DNA from: Streptomyces sp. NRRL S-350 | GTDB lineage: Bacteria; Actinomycetota; Actinomycetes; Streptomycetales; Streptomycetaceae | Length of the DNA stretch: 64,000 bases | Assembly: GCF_000719705.1 (NCBI RefSeq) | Contig: NZ_JOHO01000024.1 | Coordinates: forward strand, 1 to 64,000 | Direction of reading: 5' to 3' | In this document: positions 52,720-63,490 of the stretch, in pieces | How positions within the stretch are numbered: position 1 is the stretch's first letter | Layout of the letters: each line of letters opens with the position of its first letter | Translations under genes and position numbers: made by a program | The notes under the pieces: generated by a model | Seen by the model: only the letters and a program-made list of their open reading frames with translations | What the model was told of the DNA's origin: nothing | The model's database searches: none

Positions 52720-52966
52720 TTTTGGCCGTTCGGCCCCCTACCCCCGCGCAGGTCCGGACCACAAGTGACGGACCGCGTGACGGTCGTCACTTCCCTTTCC
52801 CCGATGCCGGCCCCGGCACCGCCCTGCCCGAACCCTGTTAATTTAATATGTAAAATTGTACGTCTATTCACTGTAAATCCCCCCCGCCCCGTGCGCATCG
52901 AATCGTTATCCGGAGTTCGCCATTCCAACCGGCCGACCGGTACCGGAAGGCTCCGGCGGGCACGAC
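52720..52966. other. AT-rich intergenic stretch between two terminators
   Basis: About 250 bp without a gene. An AT-rich core (52837-52878, with TTAATTTAATATG) is striking in this genome but no full promoter or RNA can be named. Confidence 0.5.
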
Positions 52967-53014
52967 AAAGGGGCCGCTTACCGGACCCGGCGGAGTCCGG
53001 TAAGCGGCCCCTTT
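52967..53014. terminator. Bidirectional terminator beyond bldC
   Basis: A 20-bp perfect stem (AAAGGGGCCGCTTACCGGAC and its complement) with an eight-base loop; A- and T-rich flanks allow use in both directions. Confidence 0.9.
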
Positions 53015-53031
53015 AAAGAGCCTTTGGCCTA

Positions 53032-53238
53032 TCAGGCCTCAGTGCGCTGAGCGGGAATCCCGGCCAGCAGGGCGCGCACCTCCGCCTCACGGTAACGGCG
53101 GTGACCGCCGAGCGTGCGAATCGACGTCAGCTTGCCCGCCTTGGCCCAGCGGGTGACCGTCTTCGGGTCCACGCGGAACATGGTGGCGACCTCTGCCGGC
53201 GTCAGCAGCGGTTCAGCATCAGGGGTACGAGCGGTCAT
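53032..53238 (-). CDS. bldC: BldC, MerR-like developmental regulator
   Basis: A 68-residue single winged-HTH protein: LLTPAEVATMFRVDPKTV, then WAKAGKLTSIRTLGGHRRY. This is essentially the sequence I know for BldC of S. coelicolor. BldC binds DNA cooperatively as head-to-tail oligomers and controls the timing of development and antibiotic production. Monocistronic, between the terminator at 52967 and a long leader region. Confidence 0.97.
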   Translation of the reverse strand: MTARTPDAEPLLTPAEVATMFRVDPKTVTRWAKAGKLTSIRTLGGHRRYREAEVRALLAGIPAQRTEA

Positions 53239-53725
53239 GAGCGGCCTCCTCGGGAGAACCGAACCAGGGCGGTTCTATCCTTCAAATTCTGCACCTTGGC
53301 CCGCGATGCCCGAAATGGCATAGACGGGCCGAGTCGGTTATAGGACGAACGGCTTGTCCTGGTGTCTACAACTACACCATCCGTCCAGCCCTATCGACCA
53401 AACCGCCAAAATTGACCCCTCACGGGTTCAAGGCCGACGGATGGCGATGGACCACCCCATAACGGACAGTCACACGTCGATGACATCCGGTTACGAAGGG
53501 ACCAGACCCTCCGTATCCCCGCAAAGCACGCATCGACTCCAGAACCACCCAAAAGTGGGCACGCTCACGTGAAGTTGGGCTGGTTGTCCCATTTTTGCAC
53601 ATAGGGGTAAGTTCGCGTCAACGGTGAGTAGTGTCACGTTCGACAGCTATTGACCCGAACCAGGACCTTGGTCATCGACGGTGCGGTCCCCAGGACCCTT
53701 ACAGTCATACACGGGTGGTCGGACG
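53239..53725. other. bldC upstream region
   Basis: About 490 bp with no convincing coding frame. It contains the promoter and leader of bldC (a leftward TATAAC occurs near 53340) and, at its right end, the 3' flank of the next gene. No RNA gene recognised. Confidence 0.5.
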
Positions 53726-54676
53726 TCAGTTCGCGTGCCGCAGCGCCAGCACCCGGCGCCACCGCACCGTCAGCTCCCCGTACACCCGCAGGGCCCCGGC
53801 GGCGTCCCCCGCCCCCAGCGCGCGCAGCCCCTCCTCCAGCTCCCCCGCCGAACGGTCCGCCAACAGCCGCTCCGGCCCCAGCAGATGCACCAGGCCCCCG
53901 TAGTCCAGTTCCACCAGCGAACGCGGATGGAACTCCTCCAGCCACCGCCCGACCTGCTCCGCGCCCCGCGCCAACTCCCCGTCCGGCAGGGCCTCGCGCA
54001 GCGCCCGGTAGGCCCGCGCCACCCGCCGCCGCGCCTGGGCCATCGGCACCAGGTAGAACAGCGCCGCCGGCCGACCGCCCCGCTCCCCCGCCGCCCCCGC
54101 GCCCCCTCCCTCCGGCGCCTCGCCGCCCGGCGGTGCCGGCGGTCCGCCGGCGGGCACGAAGCAGCGGTCCTCGTCCCCGAACGGCAGGAACCAGCGCACC
54201 GGCACCTCCCACCGGCTGGTGAGGATCCACGGCCGGGCGTCCGGGTGCTCGGCCCGCCAGCGCTCCCGCTCCGCCTCGGCGGCCGACCTGGCCGCCGGCG
54301 GCAGCGCGGTGTCCAGCAGCGCCACCGGCGCCCCGGCCCGCAGCTCGTCCAGCGCCTGCCAGCTGCGCAGCCTGGTCGCCCACGGGCAGACGTACAGCAC
54401 GCCGTCCACCACCCGCAGGTACGCCCGCCCGCTCTCCCGCTCGGGCAGCGCCCGGGGCGTCCTGGAGGCCAGCCCCGCGAGCGCCTCCCGCTGCTCCTCC
54501 AGCACCGCCGCCGCGACCGGCTGCCCCGCCTGCCCGGCGTCCGGCCCGTGCTCGGCCGCATAGGCCTGCCAGCGCGCCCGATCGGGCTCCGGATAGGCCG
54601 CCAGCGGCTCGTAGACCCGCAGGTGGGCGGCGTAGGGCGGCTGTACGGAAGTGCGTACGACGGTCACGTCCTGCAT
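53726..54676 (-). CDS. Conserved hypothetical protein next to bldC
   Basis: About 316 residues starting at ATG 54676 (MQDVTVVRTSVQPPYAAHL). Soluble-looking, Arg/Ala/Glu-rich, with WILTSRWEVPVRWFLPF in the middle and a Gly/Ala-rich insert near residue 190. I recognise the position beside vdh and bldC in streptomycetes but no biochemical family. No signal peptide or membrane segment. Confidence 0.78.
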   Translation of the reverse strand: MQDVTVVRTSVQPPYAAHLRVYEPLAAYPEPDRARWQAYAAEHGPDAGQAGQPVAAAVLEEQREALAGLASRTPRALPERESGRAYLRVVDGVLYVCPWATRLRSWQALDELRAGAPVALLDTALPPAARSAAEAERERWRAEHPDARPWILTSRWEVPVRWFLPFGDEDRCFVPAGGPPAPPGGEAPEGGGAGAAGERGGRPAALFYLVPMAQARRRVARAYRALREALPDGELARGAEQVGRWLEEFHPRSLVELDYGGLVHLLGPERLLADRSAGELEEGLRALGAGDAAGALRVYGELTVRWRRVLALRHAN

Positions 54677-54874
54677 GGTCGCACGCGCCGCCCGGGCGGG
54701 GGAGGGCGAGCCGGCGAACCGTTCGCACCCGCACCGCGCACCGACTCCCGTCTCACCCTTCGGACAACCGGCACAAGCTCGGACAAGAGGGCGGATCGGC
54801 GGCGTCCGCCGGACTACGCTTCGCCGTAGGCGCCCGCACCACAGCAGCGGGCCTTCGATACTGGAGTCACCACA

Positions 54875-56047
54875 GTGACCGACGTACAGACCCCCGCCAC
54901 GCACCCCGCACCCGGCGTGCTCAGCAGGATCTTCCGCACCGAGCAGGACGGCGCCCCCGGCGACGGCCACGAGCAGGTCGTCCTCTGCCACGACCGCAGC
55001 TCCGGTCTGAAGGCGATCATCGCCATCCACTCCACCGCCCTGGGCCCGGCCCTCGGCGGCACCCGCTTCTTCCCGTACGCCTCCGAGGAGGCGGCGCTGG
55101 AGGACGCGCTGAACCTGTCCCGCGGGATGTCCTACAAGAACGCGCTGGCCGGGCTGGACCTCGGCGGCGGCAAGGCCGTCATCATCGGCGACCCGACCCC
55201 CAAGTCCGAGGGCGGGGACAAGAACGAGGCGATGCTCCGCGCCTACGGCCGCTTCGTGGAGTCCCTGCGCGGCCGCTACATCACCGCCTGCGACGTGGGC
55301 ACCTACGTCCAGGACATGGACGTCATCGCGCGCGAGACCTCGTTCGTGACCGGCCGCTCGCCCGAGCACGGCGGCGCCGGGGACTCGTCCATCCTGACCG
55401 CCTTCGGCGTCTTCCAGGGCATGCGCGCCTCCGCCCAGGCCCGCTGGGGCCAGCCGACCCTGCGGGGCAAGCGGGTCGGCGTCGCGGGCGTCGGCAAGGT
55501 GGGCCACTACCTCGTCGGCCACCTGGTCGCGGACGGCGCCACCGTCGTCATCACCGACGTCTCCGAGGCCGCCGTCAACCGCGTGCGCGCGGCCCACCCG
55601 GACGTGGAGGTGGTCGCCGACACCGCCGCCCTGCTCCGGGCCCAGCTGGACGTCTACGCCCCCTGCGCCCTCGGCGGTGCGCTGACCGACGACACCGTGG
55701 CGGCGCTGGGCGAGCTCGGCACCTCGATCGTCTGCGGCGCGGCCAACAACCAGCTGGCGCACCAGGGCGTCGAGAAGGACCTCGCCGACCGCGGCATCCT
55801 CTACGCGCCGGACTACCTGGTGAACTCGGGCGGCGTCATCCAGGTCGCCGACGAGATCGACGGCTTCAACTTCGAGCGGGCCAAGAACAAGGCCACCAAG
55901 ATCTTCGACACCACCCTGGAGATCTTCACCCGGGCCGCGACCGACGGCGTCCCGCCGGCGGTCGCCGCGGACCGCCTGGCCGAGCGGCGGATGCGCGAGA
56001 TCAGCGCGCTGCGCACGGTCCTGCTCCCGGGCGCCCGCCGCGCCTGA
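54875..56047 (+). CDS. vdh: Valine (branched-chain amino acid) dehydrogenase
   Basis: A 390-residue Glu/Leu/Phe/Val dehydrogenase. Substrate domain: [25 protein letters not shown] with the catalytic Lys. NAD domain: [17 protein letters not shown]. Later CGAANNQL and [11 protein letters not shown] are typical. It deaminates Val, Leu and Ile, feeding branched acyl precursors to fatty acids and antibiotics. GTG 54875; divergent from the hypothetical gene. Confidence 0.94.
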   Translation: MTDVQTPATHPAPGVLSRIFRTEQDGAPGDGHEQVVLCHDRSSGLKAIIAIHSTALGPALGGTRFFPYASEEAALEDALNLSRGMSYKNALAGLDLGGGKAVIIGDPTPKSEGGDKNEAMLRAYGRFVESLRGRYITACDVGTYVQDMDVIARETSFVTGRSPEHGGAGDSSILTAFGVFQGMRASAQARWGQPTLRGKRVGVAGVGKVGHYLVGHLVADGATVVITDVSEAAVNRVRAAHPDVEVVADTAALLRAQLDVYAPCALGGALTDDTVAALGELGTSIVCGAANNQLAHQGVEKDLADRGILYAPDYLVNSGGVIQVADEIDGFNFERAKNKATKIFDTTLEIFTRAATDGVPPAVAADRLAERRMREISALRTVLLPGARRA

Positions 56048-56068
56048 TCCGGCCGGCGCCGGAACCCG

Positions 56069-56107
56069 GATGCGCGGGGGGCCGCCCACCGCGGCCCCCC
56101 GCGCATC
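56069..56107 (+). terminator. GC-rich terminator-like hairpin after vdh
   Basis: Perfect 17-bp stem (GATGCGCGGGGGGCCGC and its complement) with a five-base loop, but no T tract. Confidence 0.75.
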
Positions 56108-56430
56108 ACGATGTGGAACCGGATTCTCACTTCTGCACCCGATCGGGTGATCCAGCGCCCCCTCAAGGGGGATAATCGGTCCTGGAACGACGGACCTGAG
56201 ACACCTCTGGACAGCGTGCAAATCGCCGCAAAACCTCCCCTGACCTGGGAAGACCTGGTCTCGGGTGCGGTCGGTGCGCGCCACGTCACACCGACGACGT
56301 ACCGTCCAGCGGCGGAAACAGGTACCGTTAATGCTCCAAGGCACGGTCCTCCCATTCGGGCAGGCCGGTCCTGATCATGAACACGTGTCAGACTCGGGGC
56401 CGTGAGCCCCATCGTTGAGGGGGTCGACCC
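56108..56430. other. Intergenic region before the DUF3073 gene
   Basis: About 320 bp with no gene. A CCCCCTCAAGGGGG hairpin lies at 56159-56172. The promoter of the DUF3073 gene must lie here, but no boxes are assigned. Confidence 0.5.
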
Positions 56431-56691
56431 ATGGGGCGCGGCCGGGCCAAGGCCAAGCAGACGAAGGTCGCCCGCGAGCTGAAGTACAACAGCGGCGGGT
56501 TCGACGCTAACCGTCTGTCCAACGAGCTGGGCGTATCGCCGTCCACCGCTTCGATCGACCCTGAGCCGATCGAGGAGGAGGAGGAGGACGACGATCCGTA
56601 CGCGGAGTACGCCGCCCGCTACGCCGACCTCGATGACGAGGACGACAACGAGCCGGGCACCGGGGCCTCGCAGGCCTCCCGCCGCTCGTAA
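56431..56691 (+). CDS. DUF3073 family small acidic protein
   Basis: An 86-residue protein starting MGRGRAKAKQTKVARELKY, the invariant DUF3073 start, followed by an acidic Glu/Asp tail. Very conserved in actinobacteria, function unknown. Convergent with purM. Confidence 0.95.
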   Translation: MGRGRAKAKQTKVARELKYNSGGFDANRLSNELGVSPSTASIDPEPIEEEEEDDDPYAEYAARYADLDDEDDNEPGTGASQASRRS

Positions 56692-56784
56692 CCAGCAGCT
56701 TCGCCGGACCGGTCCGGGCGCCCAGGGCGCCGGGCCGGTCTTCGGTGTTCCCGCGACAGGATCGCCGCCCGCGACGGCCGCGGA

Positions 56785-56830
56785 ACGACGGGAGGGCCCC
56801 TCCGGCGCGCCGGAGGGGCCCTCCCGTCGT
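56785..56830. terminator. Perfect 46-bp palindrome between DUF3073 and purM
   Basis: Two 23-base arms beginning ACGACGGGAGGGCCCC meet without a loop. Placed between convergent genes, it should terminate both. Confidence 0.85.
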
Positions 56831-56841
56831 CGGGGGCCGGA

Positions 56842-57927
56842 TCAGACCGCCCGGAAGCCCTCGTAGGCGTTGTACAGGGCCGCGCCGCCCTCGTGCTCGT
56901 CGGTGCGCTCGACGATGTCGCCGAGCAGCCAGGCCTCGACGTCGCGGTCCTCCAGGATCGACAGCACGGCGTCCACCGAGTGCGGCGGCACGACGGCGAC
57001 CATGCCGACGCCCATGTTGAGCGTCTTCTCGATCTCCAGGGTGGCCACGTTGCCGACCTCGGCGACGGTCCGGAAGACCGGCAGCGGGGTCCAGGTGCCG
57101 CGGTCCAGGCGGGCGTGCAGGCCGGCCGGGACGACCCGGGCCAGGTTGGCCGCCAGGCCGCCGCCGGTGACGTGCGAGAAGGCGTGGACCTCGGTGGCGC
57201 GGGTGAGCGCCAGGCAGTCCAGCGAGTAGATCCGGGTCGGCTCCAGCAGCTCCTCGCCGAGGGTGCGGCCGAACTCCTCGACCTTGCGGTCCAGCTTCCA
57301 GCCGGCCTCGTTCAGCAGCACGTGGCGCACCAGCGAGTAGCCGTTGGAGTGCAGGCCGGAGGCGGCCATCGCGATCACCACGTCGCCGGCCCGGACCCGC
57401 TCCGCGCCGAGCAGCGCGTCGGCCTCCACCACACCGGTGCCGGCGCCCGCCACGTCGTACTCGTCCGGGCCCAGCAGGCCCGGGTGCTCGGCGGTCTCGC
57501 CGCCGACCAGGGCGCAGCCGGCCAGCGCGCAGCCCTCGGCGATGCCCTTGACGATCGCGGCGACCCGCTCCGGGACGACCTTGCCGACGCAGATGTAGTC
57601 GGTCATGAACAGCGGCTCGGCACCGCACACCACCAGGTCGTCGACGACCATGCCGACCAGGTCGTGGCCGATGGTGTCGTGCTTGTCCATGGCGGCGGCG
57701 ATGGCCACCTTGGTCCCCACGCCGTCGGTGGCCGAGGCCAGCAGCGGCCGCTCGTAGTTCTTGAAGGCGGACGCGTCGAAGAGGCCGGCGAAGCCGCCGA
57801 GACCGCCGACCACCTCGGGGCGGTTGGCCTTCTTCACCCACTGCTTCATGAGCTCGACGGCGCGGTCGCCCGCCTCGATGTCGACGCCGGCGGCGGCGTA
57901 GGTGGCGCCGTTCTGGTTCGTGGTCAC
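56842..57927 (-). CDS. purM: Phosphoribosylformylglycinamidine cyclo-ligase (AIR synthetase)
   Basis: A 361-residue enzyme of de novo purine synthesis converting FGAM to AIR with ATP. Motifs YAAAGVDIEAGD, SATDGVGTK, GGETAEHPG and the glycine-rich end are standard. GTG 57927 is preceded by AAAGGG. Downstream of purF in the same direction. Confidence 0.96.
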   Translation of the reverse strand: MTTNQNGATYAAAGVDIEAGDRAVELMKQWVKKANRPEVVGGLGGFAGLFDASAFKNYERPLLASATDGVGTKVAIAAAMDKHDTIGHDLVGMVVDDLVVCGAEPLFMTDYICVGKVVPERVAAIVKGIAEGCALAGCALVGGETAEHPGLLGPDEYDVAGAGTGVVEADALLGAERVRAGDVVIAMAASGLHSNGYSLVRHVLLNEAGWKLDRKVEEFGRTLGEELLEPTRIYSLDCLALTRATEVHAFSHVTGGGLAANLARVVPAGLHARLDRGTWTPLPVFRTVAEVGNVATLEIEKTLNMGVGMVAVVPPHSVDAVLSILEDRDVEAWLLGDIVERTDEHEGGAALYNAYEGFRAV

Positions 57928-57968
57928 TGCGGTGCGGCCCTTTCGGGTCGGGGTGGGGGTCGGAACAG

Positions 57969-58003
57969 CGCGGTGGGGCCCCGGGTTCCGGGGCCCCACC
58001 GCG
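57969..58003 (-). terminator. Strong hairpin between purF and purM
   Basis: 16-bp perfect stem (CGCGGTGGGGCCCCGG and its complement) with a GTT loop, lying six bases after the purF stop. It may terminate or attenuate purF transcription, or tune purM. Confidence 0.7.
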
Positions 58004-58008
58004 AGGTA

Positions 58009-59592
58009 CTACGGGCGGCGCAGCGCGTCGGCCGCGCCCGCCCCGCCGAGCAGCGACTGGACGCCGTCCAGGTCGCTGCCGCTGGTCGGCTTGCCGCGGA
58101 CGGCCGGCTGCTGCTGGCCGCCCTTGATCTCGGCCTCCAGCAGGAGCTTGCCGAGCAGCGCCGGATCGGGCAGCTCCATCGGGTACTCACCGTCGAAGCA
58201 GGCCCGGCAGAGCTTGTCCTTGGGCTGCGTGGTGGCCTCGATCATGCCGTCGATCGAGATGTAGGAGAGCGAGTCGGCACCCAGGGTGCGGCCGATCTCC
58301 TCGATGGTCATGCCGTTGGCGATCAGCTCCGCGCGGGTGGCGAAGTCGATGCCGAAGAAGCACGGCCACTTCACCGGCGGGGAGGAGATCCGGATGTGCA
58401 CCTCGGCGGCGCCGGCCTCGCGCAGCATCTTCACCAGCGCGCGCTGGGTGTTGCCGCGCACGATCGAGTCGTCCACGACCACCAGGCGCTTGCCCTGGAT
58501 GACCTCGCGCAGCGGGTTCAGCTTGAGCCGGATGCCGAGCTGGCGGATGGTCTGGCTGGGCTGGATGAAGGTGCGGCCCACGTAGGCGTTCTTCACCAGG
58601 CCGGAGCCGTACGGGATGCCGCTGGCCTCGGCGTAGCCGATCGCGGCGGGGGTGCCGGACTCGGGCGTCGCTATCACCAGGTCGGCCTCGACGGGGGCCT
58701 CCTTCGCCAGGCGGCGGCCCATCTCCACCCGGGAGAGGTGCACGTTGCGGCCGGCGATGCTGGTGTCGGGGCGGGCCAGGTAGACGTACTCGAAGACGCA
58801 GCCCTTGGGCTTGGCCTCGGCGAAGCGGGAGCTGCGCATGCCGTTCTCGTCGATGGCGATCAGCTCGCCGGGTTCGACCTCGCGGATGAACGAGGCACCG
58901 CAGATGTCCAGTGCCGCCGTCTCGGAGGCGACCACCCAGCCGCGCTCCAGCCGGCCGAGCACCAGCGGGCGGATGCCCTGCGGGTCGCGGGCGGCGTAGA
59001 GGGTGTGCTCGTCCATGAAGACGAGCGAGAAGGCGCCCTTGACCTTGGGCAGCACGACCTTGGCCGTCTCCTCGATGGAGAGGTCCGGGTGGCCGGCGAG
59101 CAGCGCCGTCACCAGGTCGGTGTCGTTGGTCGCGGCGGACCGGCCGGAGCGCGAGACGTGCTCCTCGCCGGGCAGTTCGGCGACCATGGCCGCCAGTTCG
59201 GCGGTGTTCACCAGGTTTCCGTTGTGCCCGAGGGCCAGCGATCCGTGCACGGTCGCCCGGAAGGTCGGCTGGGCGTTCTCCCAGACCGAGGAACCGGTGG
59301 TCGAGTAGCGGGCGTGTCCGACGGCGATATGCCCGTGCAACGACCCCAGGGAGGCCTCGTCGAAGACCTGGGAGACGAGTCCCATGTCCTTGAAGACGAG
59401 AATCTGGGAGCCATTGCTCACTGCGATGCCCGCGGATTCCTGACCGCGGTGCTGCAGGGCGTAAAGGCCGAAGAACGTGAGCTTGGCGACCTCCTCGCCG
59501 GGAGCCCAGACACCGAAGACGCCGCAAGCGTCCTGGGGGCCTTTCTCGCCGGGAAGAAGATCGTGGTTGAGTCTTCCGTCACCACGTGGCAC
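58009..59592 (-). CDS. purF: Amidophosphoribosyltransferase
   Basis: A 527-residue enzyme for the first step of purine synthesis. A short propeptide ends at ACGVFG, whose Cys becomes the N-terminal glutaminase nucleophile. The phosphoribosyltransferase motif VVVDDSIVRGN and the iron-sulfur-type LCRACF are present. GTG 59592 was chosen because upstream frame is Arg-rich noise. Confidence 0.96.
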   Translation of the reverse strand: MPRGDGRLNHDLLPGEKGPQDACGVFGVWAPGEEVAKLTFFGLYALQHRGQESAGIAVSNGSQILVFKDMGLVSQVFDEASLGSLHGHIAVGHARYSTTGSSVWENAQPTFRATVHGSLALGHNGNLVNTAELAAMVAELPGEEHVSRSGRSAATNDTDLVTALLAGHPDLSIEETAKVVLPKVKGAFSLVFMDEHTLYAARDPQGIRPLVLGRLERGWVVASETAALDICGASFIREVEPGELIAIDENGMRSSRFAEAKPKGCVFEYVYLARPDTSIAGRNVHLSRVEMGRRLAKEAPVEADLVIATPESGTPAAIGYAEASGIPYGSGLVKNAYVGRTFIQPSQTIRQLGIRLKLNPLREVIQGKRLVVVDDSIVRGNTQRALVKMLREAGAAEVHIRISSPPVKWPCFFGIDFATRAELIANGMTIEEIGRTLGADSLSYISIDGMIEATTQPKDKLCRACFDGEYPMELPDPALLGKLLLEAEIKGGQQQPAVRGKPTSGSDLDGVQSLLGGAGAADALRRP

Positions 59593-59920
59593 GCCTTCGA
59601 GTCTAGGGCAGTCGGTGCGGGCTTCCGGAACCAGGGATGCCGGGTTTGTCGGGCGGCCGATCAGTAACGCGCGTAGACAAAACCCCTTACGGAGTGGGGA
59701 TTTCAGGCCGCCGGAATTGCGGCGGGCAGCGGTTGGCCTTGCGGTTCGCGCCCGTTGGGAAGTGCGGGGGAGTTCCGGGTGCGCAGCGGCGGGCGCCGGG
59801 GCGGCGGCGAACGTGAGCCTGCTCACCCGGCGTTCACCTCCCGGTCGGGTGGCGGCGGCTTCGCGGGGTCGTGCGGCCGCGCGGCCGCACGGAGACGGGC
59901 ACGGCACGGGGCCGGCGGTC
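59593..59920. other. purF upstream region
   Basis: About 330 bp without a gene between purF and the convergent-strand end of the diacylglycerol-kinase-like gene. Contains the purF promoter; no boxes assigned with confidence. Confidence 0.5.
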
Positions 59921-60766
59921 CTACGCCGCGGGCAGCAGCAGGCCCCAGGCGTCCGGTCGCACCGTCCACGTCCTGGCGCGGACCGGGCCGTTCCGGTGGC
60001 CGTCCGCCTCGTAGCCGAAGCCCCGGCCGACCACCGAGACGCTCGCCGCCCTGGCCCGCACCGGGGCGCCCGAGGCGCGCACCACGATCTCCAGTTCGCC
60101 CGTCCCGTCCGACGCTCCGGACGGCAGCGTGACGTGCACCAGCCGGACCGGCCAGTGGATGTCCGCGAGCAGTCGGCCGTCCGCCTCCACCCGCACCCGG
60201 GAGCTGTGCTCGACCACGTCGGGAGTGAGTGCGGTCGCCTGCTCGGCCGCAGCCAGTTTCGCCCATAGCGAACGCCAGCCACTCGAACGGCCTCCTGGGC
60301 GGTGCGTGCCGCCACCGGTGATCCGCACCCCGCCCAGCGCCACCCCGCCGCCGTCGTCCACCAAGAGGTCCAGCCGGCGCGGCGCGCCCGACAGCACCGC
60401 CCGCGCGGCCCGCACCGGCTCCCCCGGCACACCGAGCGCGCGGGCCGCCGCCAGCTCCTCCGCGCGACCGACCGGAACCATCCCCACCGGTTCCGCCCCC
60501 AGCTCACGCTGGCGGTGCAGCGCCTGCAGCACCCGCTGCAGCGCCAGATCGGAACCGATCACCACCGGTCGCCGCCGGCCCCGGTGCGAAAGCACCCGGT
60601 CGAGCTCGGAAGGACTCTCCGGATAGGCCACCTTCACGTCCGCGCCCCCGCAGAGGACGTCCTTCGCGATCCGCACCGACTCCCCGTCGGACTGCCGGGC
60701 CGCCGGGTCGAGGAGCAGCAGGAGCGGCCCGGGGCCGCCGGTTCCAGGCGTGGACAGGGACGACAC
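59921..60766 (-). CDS. Diacylglycerol kinase-like protein
   Basis: About 281 residues with a DAGK-catalytic-like N-terminal half (LLLLLDPAARQ, VVIGSDLALQRVLQ, PVGRAEELAAARALGVPG) and a beta-rich C-terminal half. The usual GGDGT is reduced to VIGSDLA, so kinase activity is doubtful. It lies divergently beside purA, as in other streptomycetes. GTG 60766 follows AAGGA. Confidence 0.65.
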   Translation of the reverse strand: MSSLSTPGTGGPGPLLLLLDPAARQSDGESVRIAKDVLCGGADVKVAYPESPSELDRVLSHRGRRRPVVIGSDLALQRVLQALHRQRELGAEPVGMVPVGRAEELAAARALGVPGEPVRAARAVLSGAPRRLDLLVDDGGGVALGGVRITGGGTHRPGGRSSGWRSLWAKLAAAEQATALTPDVVEHSSRVRVEADGRLLADIHWPVRLVHVTLPSGASDGTGELEIVVRASGAPVRARAASVSVVGRGFGYEADGHRNGPVRARTWTVRPDAWGLLLPAA

Positions 60767-60787
60767 GACCGGTCCTTCCTCAGGTAA

Positions 60788-62176
<1,389 letters not shown>

Positions 62177-62203
62177 GCCCGGGGCTCCGCCCGATCGCTC
62201 CGG

Positions 62204-62238
62204 AGGGCCCTGCGGGACGCGACGTCCCGCAGGGCCCT
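62204..62238 (+). terminator. Terminator of purA
   Basis: 16-bp stem (AGGGCCCTGCGGGACG and its complement) with a three-base loop, then TTC. Confidence 0.85.
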
Positions 62239-62262
62239 TCGCCGTACCTCCGACCGGGCTTT

Positions 62263-62296
62263 TGCACTAGTTCATAAATACATTGCATCTAGTGCA
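62263..62296. promoter_or_regulatory. Inverted repeat TGCACTAG..CTAGTGCA upstream of the acetyltransferase
   Basis: Two 8-bp arms are separated by 18 bp of AT-rich sequence (TTCATAAATACATTGCAT) and end 23 bp before ATG 62319. It looks like an operator over the promoter. Confidence 0.6.
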
Positions 62297-62318
62297 GAGT
62301 CGCGCTACGTTCGGGTCC

Positions 62319-62921
62319 ATGACCGCGAAGCTCCCCGCACCCGTCACCCTCACCGGCCGCCACATCCGCCTCGAGCCACTGGAGCGCCGCCACTGCGGCG
62401 ACCTCTGGGCCACCGTCGGATCCGACCCCGAGGTCTGGCGCTGGATCCCCGTCCACGTGCCCGCCGCCGAGGCGGACATGGGCGCGCTGCTCGACGCCCG
62501 CCTCGCGGAGGCGGCCGCCGGGGAGTCGGTGTACTTCGCCGCCGTCGACCTCGCGAGCGGCCGGGCCGTCGGCGTCACCGGCTACCACGACTTCAGCGCC
62601 GAGAACGAGTACCTGGAGATCGGCGGCACCTGGTACGCCCGCTCGGTCTGGCGCACGGCCGTCAACACCGAGGCCAAGCTGCTCCTGCTCACCCACGCCT
62701 TCGAAGACCTGGGCATGGGGCGCGTCTTCTGGAAGACCGACGCCCGCAACGAGCGCTCCCGCAACGCCATCCTGCGCCTCGGCGCCCGGTTCGAGGGCGT
62801 CCATCGCCGCCACCGGCTGCGCCCCGACGGCACCTGGCGCGACTCCGCCTACTTCTCGATGCTCACCGACGAATGGCCGGCCGCCAAGTCCCGCCTGGTG
62901 GAACGCCTTTCGCGCGGCTGA
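62319..62921 (+). CDS. GNAT family N-acetyltransferase (RimJ/RimL-like)
   Basis: A 200-residue acetyltransferase: TGRHIRLEPLERRH start, EIGGTWYARSVWRTAVNTEAK (acetyl-CoA region), then KTDARNERSRNAILRLGAR. Transfers acetyl groups to protein N-termini or small molecules; substrate unknown. Confidence 0.9.
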   Translation: MTAKLPAPVTLTGRHIRLEPLERRHCGDLWATVGSDPEVWRWIPVHVPAAEADMGALLDARLAEAAAGESVYFAAVDLASGRAVGVTGYHDFSAENEYLEIGGTWYARSVWRTAVNTEAKLLLLTHAFEDLGMGRVFWKTDARNERSRNAILRLGARFEGVHRRHRLRPDGTWRDSAYFSMLTDEWPAAKSRLVERLSRG

Positions 62922-63030
62922 GGGTTCGCGCACCAGGCCGCCCCACGCGGACCCCGGGACGTGCCCGGCCGGGCACGGGTGCGGGGGTGACGGCCGGAAC
63001 CGGGGGTGCGGCCGGCGGCGGAGGGAGGCG

Positions 63031-63186
63031 CTATCTCCGCTCGCCGCCGGTGGAATGGCCGGCCGCGATCCCGCGCTTCGCCGGGCGGGGTTCGCGGGGT
63101 TGGAGGTTGACCATCCATACCAGCCAGCCGACGAAAAGGACGGCCAGGAGGAGTACGGACAATGCGGCGACCAGAAGCGCATTCAC
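63031..63186 (-). CDS. Putative 51-residue small membrane protein
   Basis: GTG 63186 gives one membrane helix (LLVAALSVLLLAVLFVGWLV) and a basic C-terminal tail. A longer frame begins at 63348. No clear ribosome site, so the call is tentative. Confidence 0.4.
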   Translation of the reverse strand: MNALLVAALSVLLLAVLFVGWLVWMVNLQPREPRPAKRGIAAGHSTGGERR

Positions 63187-63490
63187 CGGGATACGGAAAT
63201 GCGGTGCGGAAGGCGGCGAGGCGAGGGAAGGGGCATGGCTGTCTCCGGTCGGTGATGTCGGGCGCCGTGACCATGCATCTGGTGTGTAATTACGGCAGAT
63301 TGACGACTGTTTAGGCAGCAACAAGTCAGCGAGTGACACGACGACCATAGGGTCAGGGTGCCAGAGTTGCTACCGAGGGGAAGAACGTTCACTCCATCGT
63401 GGGGTATCCCCCATTTCGGTAGCTAGGGCCCGGTATGCACGGCACACTTCACCGGAAGCATCGACCGCAGCCGCGATCCGGAGAGAAGAG

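Noticed and set aside
53726..56344. 872-codon leftward open frame
   Set aside because: Its upstream two thirds are antisense to vdh; only the part from ATG 54676 is kept.
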